Position numbers and translations under genes: made by a program
In this document: positions 10,561-21,266 of the stretch, in pieces
Layout: every line of letters starts with the position of its first letter
How positions within the stretch are numbered: the stretch's first letter is position 1
NCBI GenBank assembly: GCA_963281155.1
Contig: CAUJLY010000006.1
Location: 3,658,001 to 3,722,000 of the forward strand
Source: Rhabditophanes sp. KR3021
Taxonomy: Eukaryota; Nematoda; Chromadorea; Rhabditida; Alloionematidae
Length of the DNA stretch: 64,000 nt
Direction: 5' to 3'
Notes under the pieces: model-generated
What the model was told of the DNA's origin: nothing
Seen by the model: only the letters and a program-made list of their open reading frames with translations
The model's database searches: none

Positions 10561-12749
10561 CTTTTGTATCAAATCTAGAATACTACAATTTCATATAAAT
10601 AATGATCACACACAACAAACCATGATCATTTAGCGCATAACGCCATTCTCTTTAATCTAAACTTTAATCGAATAAATATTTTCTGTCTTTCCAATTATTA
10701 CTACTCATCTTTACCTAAATGTGTATTATTAATATACTTCGCAATAATGTAAAAAAGTTAGAATTTTCACCGTTGAGATTGATGCCCGTGAAGTGAGTTG
10801 ACGGATAAGGGGTTTCACAAATAATAAAGAAAAAGGAATGTCAAATACTTCGCTTTAATAATTAACACTTTAATAACCATAAGATTTGGAATTCGTGGGC
10901 ACCTTTTCAGGGATGGTTGTTGCATTGCCATAGAATAATAAAGTCGTTTAAGCATTACAGCACATATTTCACGGATATTTAGGCAATTATTGCAGTACAT
11001 TGTAAATCAATTGAAAATTTGGATTTATATCATGGATATTTAAATCTAATGTTGTCCATTTACCAAATTTATATCAACTTAGCCGATTGTCTCTTTGAAT
11101 TGGATCATAAATTTTTTACTTTTTTTAAATATAATAATAAAATACTGTGTTTATACAATTTTTATTTTCGTGGATGATCTTTGCAAGTTTGTATGTATTT
11201 ACAAAAAATAATTTTATTTAAACCCAATTTTGCCTTTGAAATTAAATCAACTTCTTCAATTTAAATTCATTGTATCATCAGGATAAATATATAACAATTC
11301 CAGTTTTTATCACCCTCTGACAAGATACGAACCATTTTCTGTCGATGAATAAAAATTAATTTTTATTTTGTTATCCTATAACACGAGGAGATCATTTTTT
11401 CAGGAATAATTATTTAGCTCATTTTATAGAGCGTTTCAATGCCTACATAATGGGTATAATAACTTTTTCTAGTTACAGCACTTCTATTGAGAATTTAAAA
11501 AAATATCAACATATTTGGAAAAAGACAAAAAATGTGGATTGTTGAATTACAAGTTGCTATAATATATTATTTAATAAAATTTTACAATTCTGTATTTATC
11601 TATTGCATATACTAATCATGTAGAAAATGATGTTATAAGCATAACTATTATTAACGGCAATCATGTTGTTTGATTGTTCAATTAATGCTTATCGTCTACA
11701 TTTTTATCTCTATTATCAAAACTCGTGATTGTGTAGAACATTAAAAATATATGTAGCAAATGTTTTGATAGATAAAAAATTTTCAAAGAACAGTAATTAT
11801 TTATAATTAAAAAATAATCTATTATGGAAAAACTTGTGAAAATAAACAAAAAACAAACTGATTATCAAACTTTCGGCACTTGCTTCACAAACTTATCACT
11901 AGAATTTATTAGGCATATGATTAAGATAGTATTTATTATGTGATTAGATATTTCAAATGTTATAATCTATTTCCATTTTATACTTTTCATTGTTAACAGG
12001 TTTATGTTAGTTTAATAAATTCTTCTTTATTCTTACAATTTTTACATTTAGTATGATTAATTCCTTCATGTTCCTGAATTTAATGATATCATTTTTAAAT
12101 CGTAAGTTCCTTTGAAAAGCTGTTTATTTTTCAGGAAATGTATTCATATCAAACTTATTCATAGATAAGTATTAGGCATTTATACTTTTCTGAAACAACT
12201 ATTTCTAAAGGTTAAAATCAAAGAATTCATTTACTTTATTGAATATAAGGATTTATAAATTCGCAAACTTTGATGACCCACACATTGTCAATGAAAATAT
12301 TGTTTTAATATAAAATGAGAATTTTTATTTACGTGATTAAAATCCTCACAATATTTTATATTTTTTGTTCAAATTTAATTCCATAATAGATTAATTAACT
12401 TTATCAAAGAACAGCCTTTTAATGTAGTTTATTATGTTTTCCCTTTGATTTGACACAAAATACCGCCATGTTTATTTGTGTAAGAATTCTATATGACAAA
12501 TGGACATAACCACGTCAAGTTCTTGACATCTTCTTGGCATTATCTGACTGTATCTTTTGTTCCCATGCTTAAAATGATAGTATCCCAAATAAGGCGAACA
12601 ACCTATCTTGACAATTAACAAGAGGATTAGTACTCGTTTGATAAGCTTCGAATTTCGAATCATGCAAAGATATGGAACCATATATAAAGTTAAAAAAGTT
12701 GTAAAACTTAATTTATAACAACTTCTCTTGTTACAATTCTTTTCCAACT
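10561..12749. other. AT-rich spacer with a possible F-box fragment
   Basis: No complete gene is present. One 39-codon frame at 11824-11943 is listed separately. A 91-codon minus-strand frame at 12472-12747 sits in the presumed promoter of the GATA gene and looks fortuitous. Otherwise AT-rich, with stops in all frames. Confidence 0.45.
11824..11943 (+). pseudogene. Possible F-box-like gene fragment
   Basis: ATG followed by 39 codons (MEKLVKINKKQTDYQ, then FTNLSLEFIRHMIKIVF) and a stop. The LSLEFIRHMIK segment fits the start of an F-box, and the first residues resemble those of the LRR-like orphan upstream. Downstream frames are full of stops. It may be the dead 5' end of a relative of that gene. 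Chance similarity cannot be excluded over so short a stretch. Confidence 0.25.
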
Positions 12750-13697
12750 ATGAATACCAATACATTTCCTGCATGCATCAACGGTCAACAATTAAATTAT
12801 GGATATCAGGACATTTATTCAAATTACAATGAAAATGGTAATGTTTATTCGCAGTTATATTCATACCAAAAACCTGAAAATATGCCGCACAATATTGGCG
12901 GAGGGTTAGATGCTATGATGCAATCTGAAAATATTTATCAAAATCATTCACTGTACAATCAAAGTCAATCTGTTCAGAATGATTTTAACAGACCACTTTC
13001 AACTCCTATTCTAAACACATCCAATATGTACATCAATAACTTTCAATCTACTGCTGCAATGGCATCTAGTCAAATGCTAAATAATTCTCCGCAATCATTA
13101 TATCGTGATTCTGGATATTATTCAAATGATTTTGGTATTTCCTTTGAAGCTCCAAATGTACAAAACAACATTGGTATGAGTCAGAATATTCATGTTAACA
13201 CGGACAGAATTTCCCCAGTTCAAGCAAATACAACGAATTATACTGAAAGCCAACAATATCAAAGTGGCTCTCCAATTATTTCTTATGTTGCTTTTGGTCC
13301 ATTACAATATAATCCACTACCCATTCCAGAAATTACAAATTACCCTTCCATTCAACATTGCCCACAAAATCATCTTCAAAATGACCGTCCAAAATTTGTT
13401 AAAAGAAAAAATACTGTCAAAAGAGTTTCAATTCATGTAAACAGTGTTTGTATTACTTGCCAAACAACTAAAACTACTTTATGGAGAAGAAATGACAAGG
13501 GGGATCCTCAATGTAATGCTTGTAATCTCTACGTAAGGACGAATGAACGTAAAAGACCAGCTGAGTATAGAAACAAGCAAATTTTAAAAAGGAAAAGTAA
13601 GAAACATGGGCTGGTTAACAATAATCAAGTCAAATTGAATTTTTCTGAAATGCCTGAAGAAATGAAAGAGTTCTTTGTGGATCCAAATGAACAATAG
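12750..13697 (+). CDS. GATA-type zinc-finger transcription factor, intronless
   Basis: A single exon encodes 315 aa. Residues 1-215 are Asn/Gln/Ser/Tyr-rich and probably disordered. One GATA zinc finger spans residues 234-258, C-X2-C-X17-C-X2-C (Cys234, 237, 255, 258), with the hallmark TTLWRRND and CNAC segments, followed by a basic tail (RKRPAEYRNKQILKRKSKK) expected to contact the minor groove. The residue after the last Cys is Asn, where GATA factors normally have Gly (CNACG). This makes it a divergent, single-finger protein like nematode endoderm/epidermal GATA factors (END/ELT/MED type). It presumably acts in the nucleus on WGATAR-like sites. A direct orthologue cannot be chosen from sequence alone. 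Confidence 0.9.
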   Translation: MNTNTFPACINGQQLNYGYQDIYSNYNENGNVYSQLYSYQKPENMPHNIGGGLDAMMQSENIYQNHSLYNQSQSVQNDFNRPLSTPILNTSNMYINNFQSTAAMASSQMLNNSPQSLYRDSGYYSNDFGISFEAPNVQNNIGMSQNIHVNTDRISPVQANTTNYTESQQYQSGSPIISYVAFGPLQYNPLPIPEITNYPSIQHCPQNHLQNDRPKFVKRKNTVKRVSIHVNSVCITCQTTKTTLWRRNDKGDPQCNACNLYVRTNERKRPAEYRNKQILKRKSKKHGLVNNNQVKLNFSEMPEEMKEFFVDPNEQ

Positions 13698-16100
13698 GTT
13701 TACTTGGTATTAAACTTATTAATCTATTTTATTTTAAAATTATTTAAATTTACTCATAATATTTAGTCCCAATTTATTTATTTAATTTATTTATAAAAGA
13801 TATTATTTTTTCACTTGTATATGTATTTATATCTATTGTTTTCATAAATATGATATCTTATAGTTGGGATCCTTTAAATCGAAAAATTGCTTTGTTGGTC
13901 TTGCTGGATTTTACGTTGGTAATCAATATCTCTCGTGGACTTCCAACTTTCTAATTTTTTTATAAATTTATGTTATTTATGATCAAAATTCCTTGAACTA
14001 ACTATTGTAACTGTTAATGGATATGGTTAAATCAATTTTCCATGGATTTCCATTCAAAAAATATAAAAACCTATATTGTTAGCACACAAAATTAGACCAA
14101 CATTTTCAATAAACTAATTAAAAACAATCAAAAATTTAAAGATAAAGAAACTATCAGTAAGTAAATAAATCATATGCTAAAAATTAATATAAAGCTTGAA
14201 TACTAATTGATCATTAAGATTTTATAAGCCTTAAGTTATTCCACAATGAAATGATGCTATTTTAACTTAAAAAACAGAATCAGGCAAAATAGTGAGTAGC
14301 TAATTGAATAGTTTTATATTACTTGTTGTAGTAATCAAAAAGCTTGGAACATTTTATTTTTTTCAGAACAACTCTTATTCATTTTCTCTATATAACGAAG
14401 ATACAAGTGAAAGGTAATATTAGTTTGGACTAATTATTATTTGGCATGTATTATATTTTTCCGTTCAATAAAGACAAGATCTCAACTTTGGGAATTTTTA
14501 ATTGACGTTTGTCATGGATGTTTATAATAACTTATTTAAGGGGTAAGTATTTTTGCATATAAATACATTGACTTTTTATTGGGATTCATGTCAATTTACA
14601 AAATTTTAAATAACTTATCCATATCTATCGTCAAATGTTCGTAATGATCCATGAAAAGGTATACTACACATACTTTTCAGCATGGTGTCATGATTTAGAC
14701 AAGAGACCGTTCGTTAATTAGAGCAATATGTTACAGAAAATGTACGGAATTATTATTATGCTATATATGGATCATCCAATATCCATTCTCATTAATTATA
14801 CAGTCATGTTTCAAGTACCAATATTTGCCTTTGCTGCAAACACAAAAAGTCATTTATCTAATGTTGTATAAATGATGTATTTAAGAAAGTTCTATTATGC
14901 CTTGATTATAAAACGATGAATAATTTCGAGTTACATTTCAATGTAGATGCAGTTTTCCTCAGTTATCTACATTAATAACGTCGTTGGCCTGTTTACTTTA
15001 ATAAACTATTTAATGCTTATAATAGATGTTTTCTTCCTAATTTTTTCATATAAAATATATTATTCTTTATTAATGCAATTACATTTTAACAAAGAAAAGG
15101 TAATGATAGAAATTTGTATGTGAATAAATTTATTTCTTAGAGAGTCGGGACAAAAGGAAAAAAAGGGGGAGAAAAAAGGAGACGTGGGTGAATATAATTC
15201 CACTAATCTTCCTGAGATATCAGACAGGTAATAAAATTAATCTTGGAATCACTGTGCACACTAATTTTGAATTCTTTTATTTAAATTAGTATATTTTTCT
15301 ATGTACTTTGCAGTAATATAAAATTAATTTTTGCCAAGTAAGAAGTCTTTAATTGACAAAAGCAGATGTTCCCTTCAAAATAAAATGTGTACTTAAAATT
15401 GGGATACATCTTATAATTTGTTTAATAGTTAATGCATATCAATCACAAAGTTAATGGTTTTTAAATATAAAACAGACATCTAATCTTTTAATAGATTTCC
15501 CATATTTTAAAAAATAAAGATGCTCTCAGTTTCAAATTAATTGACACTTACTTTGTTTGTTTAAACAAAAGCAATTCGAAATGCATTATAAATTAAGTTC
15601 AGTACCACCAGGGAAACGGTCAAATTTAAATACAGATGCATACATAAGCAGTAACGATTTTATTGTGTGGTGTTTATTTATCTATCAATTTTTTAATGCA
15701 TAATTAAAATGTTATTATGTGTTATTAAATTTGAACGTGGTAAATTGACCATAGTAACTTAGTGTTACAGCATTATGTATCTATTGAATAAAAAAGGATG
15801 GCTTATGCTAAATTGAAACATCATTTAAACCAAACATAACCTACTATTGAGTTGGGAAATACGATTTGCTTTAATAATAAACTAGATGGTTCATCATCTT
15901 GGTAAAGGATTTTTACATTTTGTACATTTTGTAACAATATTAATATACAAGGAAGCAACAAAGATTCTAAAATTACAATATAGGTGGTTTTGAAATGTAA
16001 AAGCAAGTCAGTTCAGCATTATACACAAATGTACAATCAAAAGAAATTATAAAATTACAGGAACGGGAATAAACTAGAGTTTCATTGCCAAATTAATTTG
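13698..16100. other. AT-rich intergenic region between GATA and Pumilio genes
   Basis: No gene is supported. The genes on either side converge on this region. The only unusual feature is a purine-rich, partly G-rich tract at 15138-15192. The 61-codon minus frame at 15821-16006 has no family signature and is probably chance. Confidence 0.5.
15138..15192 (+). repeat. Polypurine tract (A/G-rich, with a G5 run)
   Basis: About 50 bases that are nearly all A or G, including AAAAAAAGGGGGAGAAAAAAGGA, in an otherwise A/T-mixed desert. It is directly visible and its function is unknown. Confidence 0.7.
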
Positions 16101-18501
16101 TTAGTTAGATTGATCAACGTTATCACCATAGAAATCAGAGAAAACTTGCCCAGGTGGGGTTCCATTGCTTTTGACGAAATATTTTTCAAGTTTAGCTAAA
16201 AAATTGACATCAATCATTTACATTTCCGAAGCTTACCAATAATATGCTTCCCATAATTGGCCTTTTTCAAGGAAGAAATGTGCGGTTTGATACAGTTCAT
16301 CAGCTTCTTTCTGTGGGAACTATCAGCAACATCAAGCATCTTTTGAATTACAAAGTTGCCATACTCATGGCTATAATAAAAAGTTAAAACATGCATTTAT
16401 AATCGAGTATCTTACCGAAGAAGAAGTTCAATTATGTTGGTTTTGCTGCAACAATAACTAAATTAGCAATTAGATCTTAAACGTATGACTTACTCTGCAC
16501 AGACGGCATTGATGATTGAATTTTTGTAATGGCTTCCGTTGGTATCCAAACATTTTTCAATTACATTAGAAGCAAATTTGTGTTGAGAATACTTCAGAAA
16601 ATTATTCTTAACTTCTTCAACGATACGGTCAACATCTTCTTGTTCTCCGTGAGTAATAACCTAAAACGGGTTTATGACAATTACTTTCATTTACTAAACT
16701 AACATGTTGAACTACGTAATTCGCATACTCATTACATGTGTTTGTTTCAATGTTGTTGTGAATTTCTTCAAGGATAGGTCTTTTTTGTTCTGGAGTGCAA
16801 TGTTCAAGAATTCTTTGAATAACTCTACAACCATATGGTTGACATGAGAGAGATGTTACTGTTTCTCCATTCTCTTGGAAGAATGAGTCAACTAGAAATT
16901 GCAATTCCGGAGGAGGAACTTTTTCAATCACCTAAATTATATGAGATAATTACACATTTAAATCACTTACCTTTTGAATAACATGGTTTGAGTTTTGACC
17001 GACAATAAGAAGAATGATGGAGTCTTTCATTTCATGAAGAAGTTCCAATTGTTCTTTCAAGGAAACAGTTTCGAATGCCTTTTGGATGACTCGGCACCCA
17101 TACATAGCAGAAGCTAACTCAATCACATTTCCCTTAATGATGGCAATCAAACGTGTACGTTGGTCTTGATTTCCCATATTGGAAAAACTTTTGGATGATG
17201 TAATTTCCAAATACAGAAGTAGCAAGATCCTCAGCTTGATCGACAATTTGTTCAAAGACAATACTCTTTTCTATTTCATTGGCACTTTCGAGCCACTGTT
17301 GAATGTAGCGTGAACCATGTTGGTCTTGGGCAAACTCGATGATTTGTTTCCCCAATGTAACAATTTCAATATCAGGATTTCTATTGTTACGGAAATCATC
17401 AAGAAGAAAACGCACTTCTTTCTTATCGTTGTTATCATTCCGATTGTTGTCGTAACGATTGTAGTCATTACGATTGCTGTCATGGCGATGGTGATCGTTA
17501 CGATTGTTGCGTCTACCACTGTTGAAGTTAGAAGACATGGTATTGTTGACAGACATGTTACTATTTTTAACACCAGACTGAGCATTATTCTTGTAATGCC
17601 AAGCATTGTTGTAAGAAGCCTCCTTAACGGCCATTTGGTTATTTACAGGTTGTTGGTGTCTGTACTGATGATGGTAATTAGTTTCGAAAAATTCTTTTTG
17701 AGGGTGGTTTACATTGGGGTGATTAGAATACACTCCTCTGTCGCTGTTGTAGCCATTAGCATTTCCGGCCATGCTCATGTTTTCGAACTGGGATGCCACG
17801 TTCATCATGTTTTGGTGGGAGTTGTAGGGAGTGTTGTTTATGTGATTCATACCTGGAATTGGAGATGGTGGATACATAGTCATATTCTCCCTAGTCCTGT
17901 CTTCTTCATAGCGTTGTGGCAAGGTCGGCACTTGACTAGAGAATTGACGATAATTACCCCATCCATCCATGGCATAACCATTATGATTGGAAATGTTTTG
18001 ATTGTTAAAATTACTAAAATCATTATGGTTATTTCCAAAACCGTAGTTGTTTTGTTGGCCAGACATAATTTGTGGGTAATTTGGAATAGCATTTTTGTAC
18101 ATTAAATCGTTGGCCCCTCCAAAAGCTCCAAAGTCGGGGGTATTGCTGAGTGGAATATCTGGAGTTCCAAAGAGGAAACGATCAGGTTCGGCGTTTTGAA
18201 GTCCCTCAAGATTGGGCATTTTGAAAGAAAAATCAGTGTTTGTGGGAAACGCTTCACCTGGAGCATAGGGTAAAACAGATGACGAGTAGTTACCAGCAGG
18301 GGAAGAACAGAGAACATTGTCAACAATTTTGTTCATCAGTCCTGATTGATCAATGGAATGAGAAGAGACCATATTGTTAATTGGTATGGGCTGGGAATTA
18401 TTCAACAAAGCTGGAGAAGCAGAATCGTTGTCACATTTGTGGGTGCTCCAAGGATTATTCCCTTTGTAGTTTTGTCCCCACTGTCCATTACCCATATCCA
18501 T
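16101..18501 (-). CDS. Pumilio/PUF-family RNA-binding protein (apparent 1-nt frameshift)
   Basis: Minus-strand exons are 18501-16971, 16931-16704, 16660-16494, 16445-16416, 16370-16237 and 16195-16101. After removing one base they sum to 727 aa. Residues 1 to about 380 are a Asn/Ser-rich disordered N-terminus. The C-terminal half carries eight PUF repeats with readable RNA-contact triplets: HGSRYIQ, GNYIIQ, GCRVIQ, SNHVIQ, GCRVIQ, ANYVVQ, ASNVIE and GNFVIQ. This is the classical Pumilio code, predicting binding to UGUAnAUA in mRNA 3' UTRs and translational repression in the cytoplasm. In the second repeat the frame breaks at 17170-17175 (GGGAAA on the coding strand): without correction the protein stops soon after FFQYG, and with one base fewer it reads FFQYGNQDQRTR as expected. 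The fourth exon is only 30 nt. An assembly error is the simplest cause, but a true mutation is possible. An orthologue among PUF-8/9-like proteins is likely but not decided. Confidence 0.9.
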
Positions 18502-19758
18502 AGTCAGATGAGATTATAATAAACTGGTATCAAGGTGGCACGCCGATCAATTTGAGATTAAAAAGTATCTAGAATAAAACAAATATAAGTATTTTTGCAA
18601 ATATCTATTGACTGAAAAACGGGCTTTATCTACTTAAATAATGATTAATGAATGGTATACACATTTAATTCATTTAATATTTGACAATACAAATATGTCG
18701 AGTATAAAAGTGCAACCAAGATAACGATGTACATAATATTTATTAAATATGTATGTCTACACAATAAATTCTAATTTGTATCCATCCGACTTATGCAAAA
18801 AATTATTAAATTGATATATTACAAATTGGGCCTTGGAGTTGAAGAGGAAATGACATACACATCTCACTAAGAATAAAATCGAGTGGTAAAATGTACACTG
18901 GAATTCGGCCGACGATTGCTTACTGCCAGCAAATTAAGCCTCTACAGAGGTGTTATTTATCATCAGAAATGATTAAACCCACGCACTCCCACAAAGAAAA
19001 TATCAGCAATTTAATGGAAGACATGTATGGTATGATTGTGCAACCCCTTAGCTAATGGCTTTGAATAATGCAAGATGTCTGTTTCACACTATAAAAAACA
19101 CATTTTAGAATAAAAAAATTTAAAATTACTTAAATAAATTGGTTTTGATAAGAGAGTGGTTTTGTCAATGTATTAAAAAAGACTGCTTTTATTAGAGACT
19201 AAAAGTAACATTAATGTGTTCGAAAAGAATTAAGTAACAGTCAATTTAGTTATTATTCTAATATTGTTTTAAGATTACGATAGGAAGGATCTATGTTAAA
19301 TATTAGTTGGAATGACGTACATTCTTGTTGAGATGCGATGTTTACAGTCATCAGCACTCAATGATATGCAAATTCCAACACTAGCCTTATATTTCCACGC
19401 GGACAAACTGACGTTACATGTACTTGTCTTTCGTCGAGAATGCACATCTTTTTTAAATGGTTTAATACATTTATGAATAGGTGGTCAGTTACTAGTCTTC
19501 AACATCTGCTTTTAATTGGTAATAATCCTAGTTAGTTTGTATATATAAGTTATCCATATAATTAGTCAAATGTAACATCTTAGACACACATTTAAAGTAA
19601 CCTATTATTAAAGCAGGCTTAATGTTCGCGAAACTAAGGAAGAACATTGACAGCTGTAACTCGAAATTGCATGTTATAGCTAAATATTGTCGCAATGCAC
19701 ACATAAAATACCTAAACAAAATTGGAATATGTATAATAAACGTTACTTTTTTATAGAC
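18502..19758. other. Divergent intergenic region, PUF gene versus nucleobindin gene
   Basis: This presumably holds promoter elements for both flanking genes, which are transcribed away from each other. The segment 18830-19060 and the segment 19310-19450 are less AT-rich than the surroundings, but no coding frame, tRNA-like cloverleaf or repeat could be supported. Confidence 0.5.
19751..19758 (+). promoter_or_regulatory. Likely spliced-leader acceptor of the nucleobindin gene
   Basis: A T-rich tract ends in TTATAG at 19756, two bases before the ATG. This is the usual arrangement for nematode trans-spliced mRNAs. It is inference from position only; an ordinary intron acceptor is the alternative. 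Confidence 0.5.
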
Positions 19759-21103
19759 ATGAAACATTTATTAGGTGTGTTAGGACATTTATCGATACTT
19801 TGTGCATTGGTAGTGGCACCACCACCGAGGAATGCAAACAGAGGAGCCGGAGAGCATCCAACGCAATCTGTAACTGAAAACGTGACTGAACAAGAAGATC
19901 TTAATGTTAGTTATAAAAATGTTTATATTTATTTATTATTTATAGAGATATGCCTTCCATTATTCAAAATACTTAGAAAAAGTGGTTAAGATATTGGAAA
20001 CAGATCCTCAATTCAGACAAAAAATGGCCACGATGAGCGAACAAGAAATGAAAGAGGGGAAATTGGCAGATCATTTTGACGTGATTAGCGATACAGTCAT
20101 TCACGAGTTAACAAAAGAGAAGTTGATTGAACTTGAGCGTCTTCGTGAGATGATTGCCGCACAAATGAAAGCCGACGGGGGTGCCCATAACTTACAACAG
20201 CCGGAACACATCGACCTAGACAAGTGGGAACACTTTGGCGCAGAAGACTTGCGTAAGTTAATATTAAAAACAGTTGCAGACATGGACAAGGTAGACGAGC
20301 AAAGAAAGGAGAATTTTAAGCGATACGAATTAGAAAAGCAAGCTAAATTCGATCATGAAACTAGTATGTTGGCTGAAGAAGAAAAAAATAAAAAAATAAA
20401 GGAACACGAAGATGCGAAAAAAAGACACGAGGAACATGAAAAATTAAATCATCCTGGTGATAGAAAACAACTAGAAGAAGTATGGGAAGAGAAAGATAAA
20501 ATGGATAAAGATAGCTTTGACCCAAAAACATTTTTTGCACTACATGATATTAATGGAGACGGGTACTGGAATAATGAAGAAATCGATGCTCTATTTCAAC
20601 TGGAATTAGCTAAAGTTTACAATGACACCAACCCTGATGATGATCCTCGCGAGAAGTAAGTAGTGTGCATTTTTTGTGATTCACAACAAATTTGTACATA
20701 CAATAATAATTTGTTTAATATTTATAGAATCGAAGAGATGTATAGAATGCGCGAGCATGTAGTAAAACAAATGGATAAGAATAGTGACCGTTTAATTTCC
20801 CTACAAGAATTTCTATCTGATAGTGAGGTAAACTCAAGTACACCGGCGCCTAATGAAGATTGGAAAGATCTTGCCCAACAAAATGTATACACCGACGAGG
20901 AATTGAAACAGTTTGAAAGTGAATATGCAAAAGAAAATGGCTGGGTAGATGAGAAAGATATAACGACTCTATCCACTCCAGCCCCAACTACCACTACACC
21001 CCTGCCAGCTGCAAACTCAAATCAGCAACCAAATGATGTTAACATTCACCCACAACAAGCAAATGTTGATAATAACAGGGTTGATCCAATGATGGGGATT
21101 TAA
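19759..21103 (+). CDS. nucb-1: Nucleobindin (EF-hand Ca2+-binding secretory-pathway protein)
   Basis: Exons 19759-19905, 19946-20655 and 20728-21103 encode 410 aa. A signal peptide covers about residues 1-19 (MKHLLGVLGHLSILCALVVA). Then comes the nucleobindin core (RYAFHYSKYLEKVVKILETD), a long charged coiled coil (residues about 150-230) and two EF-hands: DINGDGYWNNEE (residues 250-261) and DKNSDRLISLQE (302-313). The second loop has Arg in place of the usual Gly, as in vertebrate nucleobindins. The C-terminus is acidic, then Thr/Pro/Asn-rich. Nucleobindins sit in the Golgi lumen or are secreted, bind Ca2+ and interact with G-protein alpha subunits. The start is the ATG 2 nt after an AG acceptor. 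The gene converges on the Cys-loop channel gene, leaving 163 bases between stop codons. Confidence 0.93.
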
Positions 21104-21266
21104 ATTAATTAACTAAATAATTCACAATTCTTGTTTAATATCAACTAAATAATATTTAAATTCCAAGCATTTTAAAAGACATAATATAATGAATATATTT
21201 ATTTTAAATTTCTAAGTATGTGGTGTTTATAATACATTTGCCAATAAAATATTAACTATAATAAAT

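Noticed and set aside
12472..12747. 91-codon minus-strand frame next to the GATA start
   Set aside because: It overlaps the GATA promoter, has low-complexity Leu/Ile content and no signature.
17317..18105. 262-codon open frame on the plus strand
   Set aside because: It is antisense to the Asn/Ser-rich N-terminus of the PUF protein, and its Val/Ile-rich composition is the expected complement of AAT/AAC codons.
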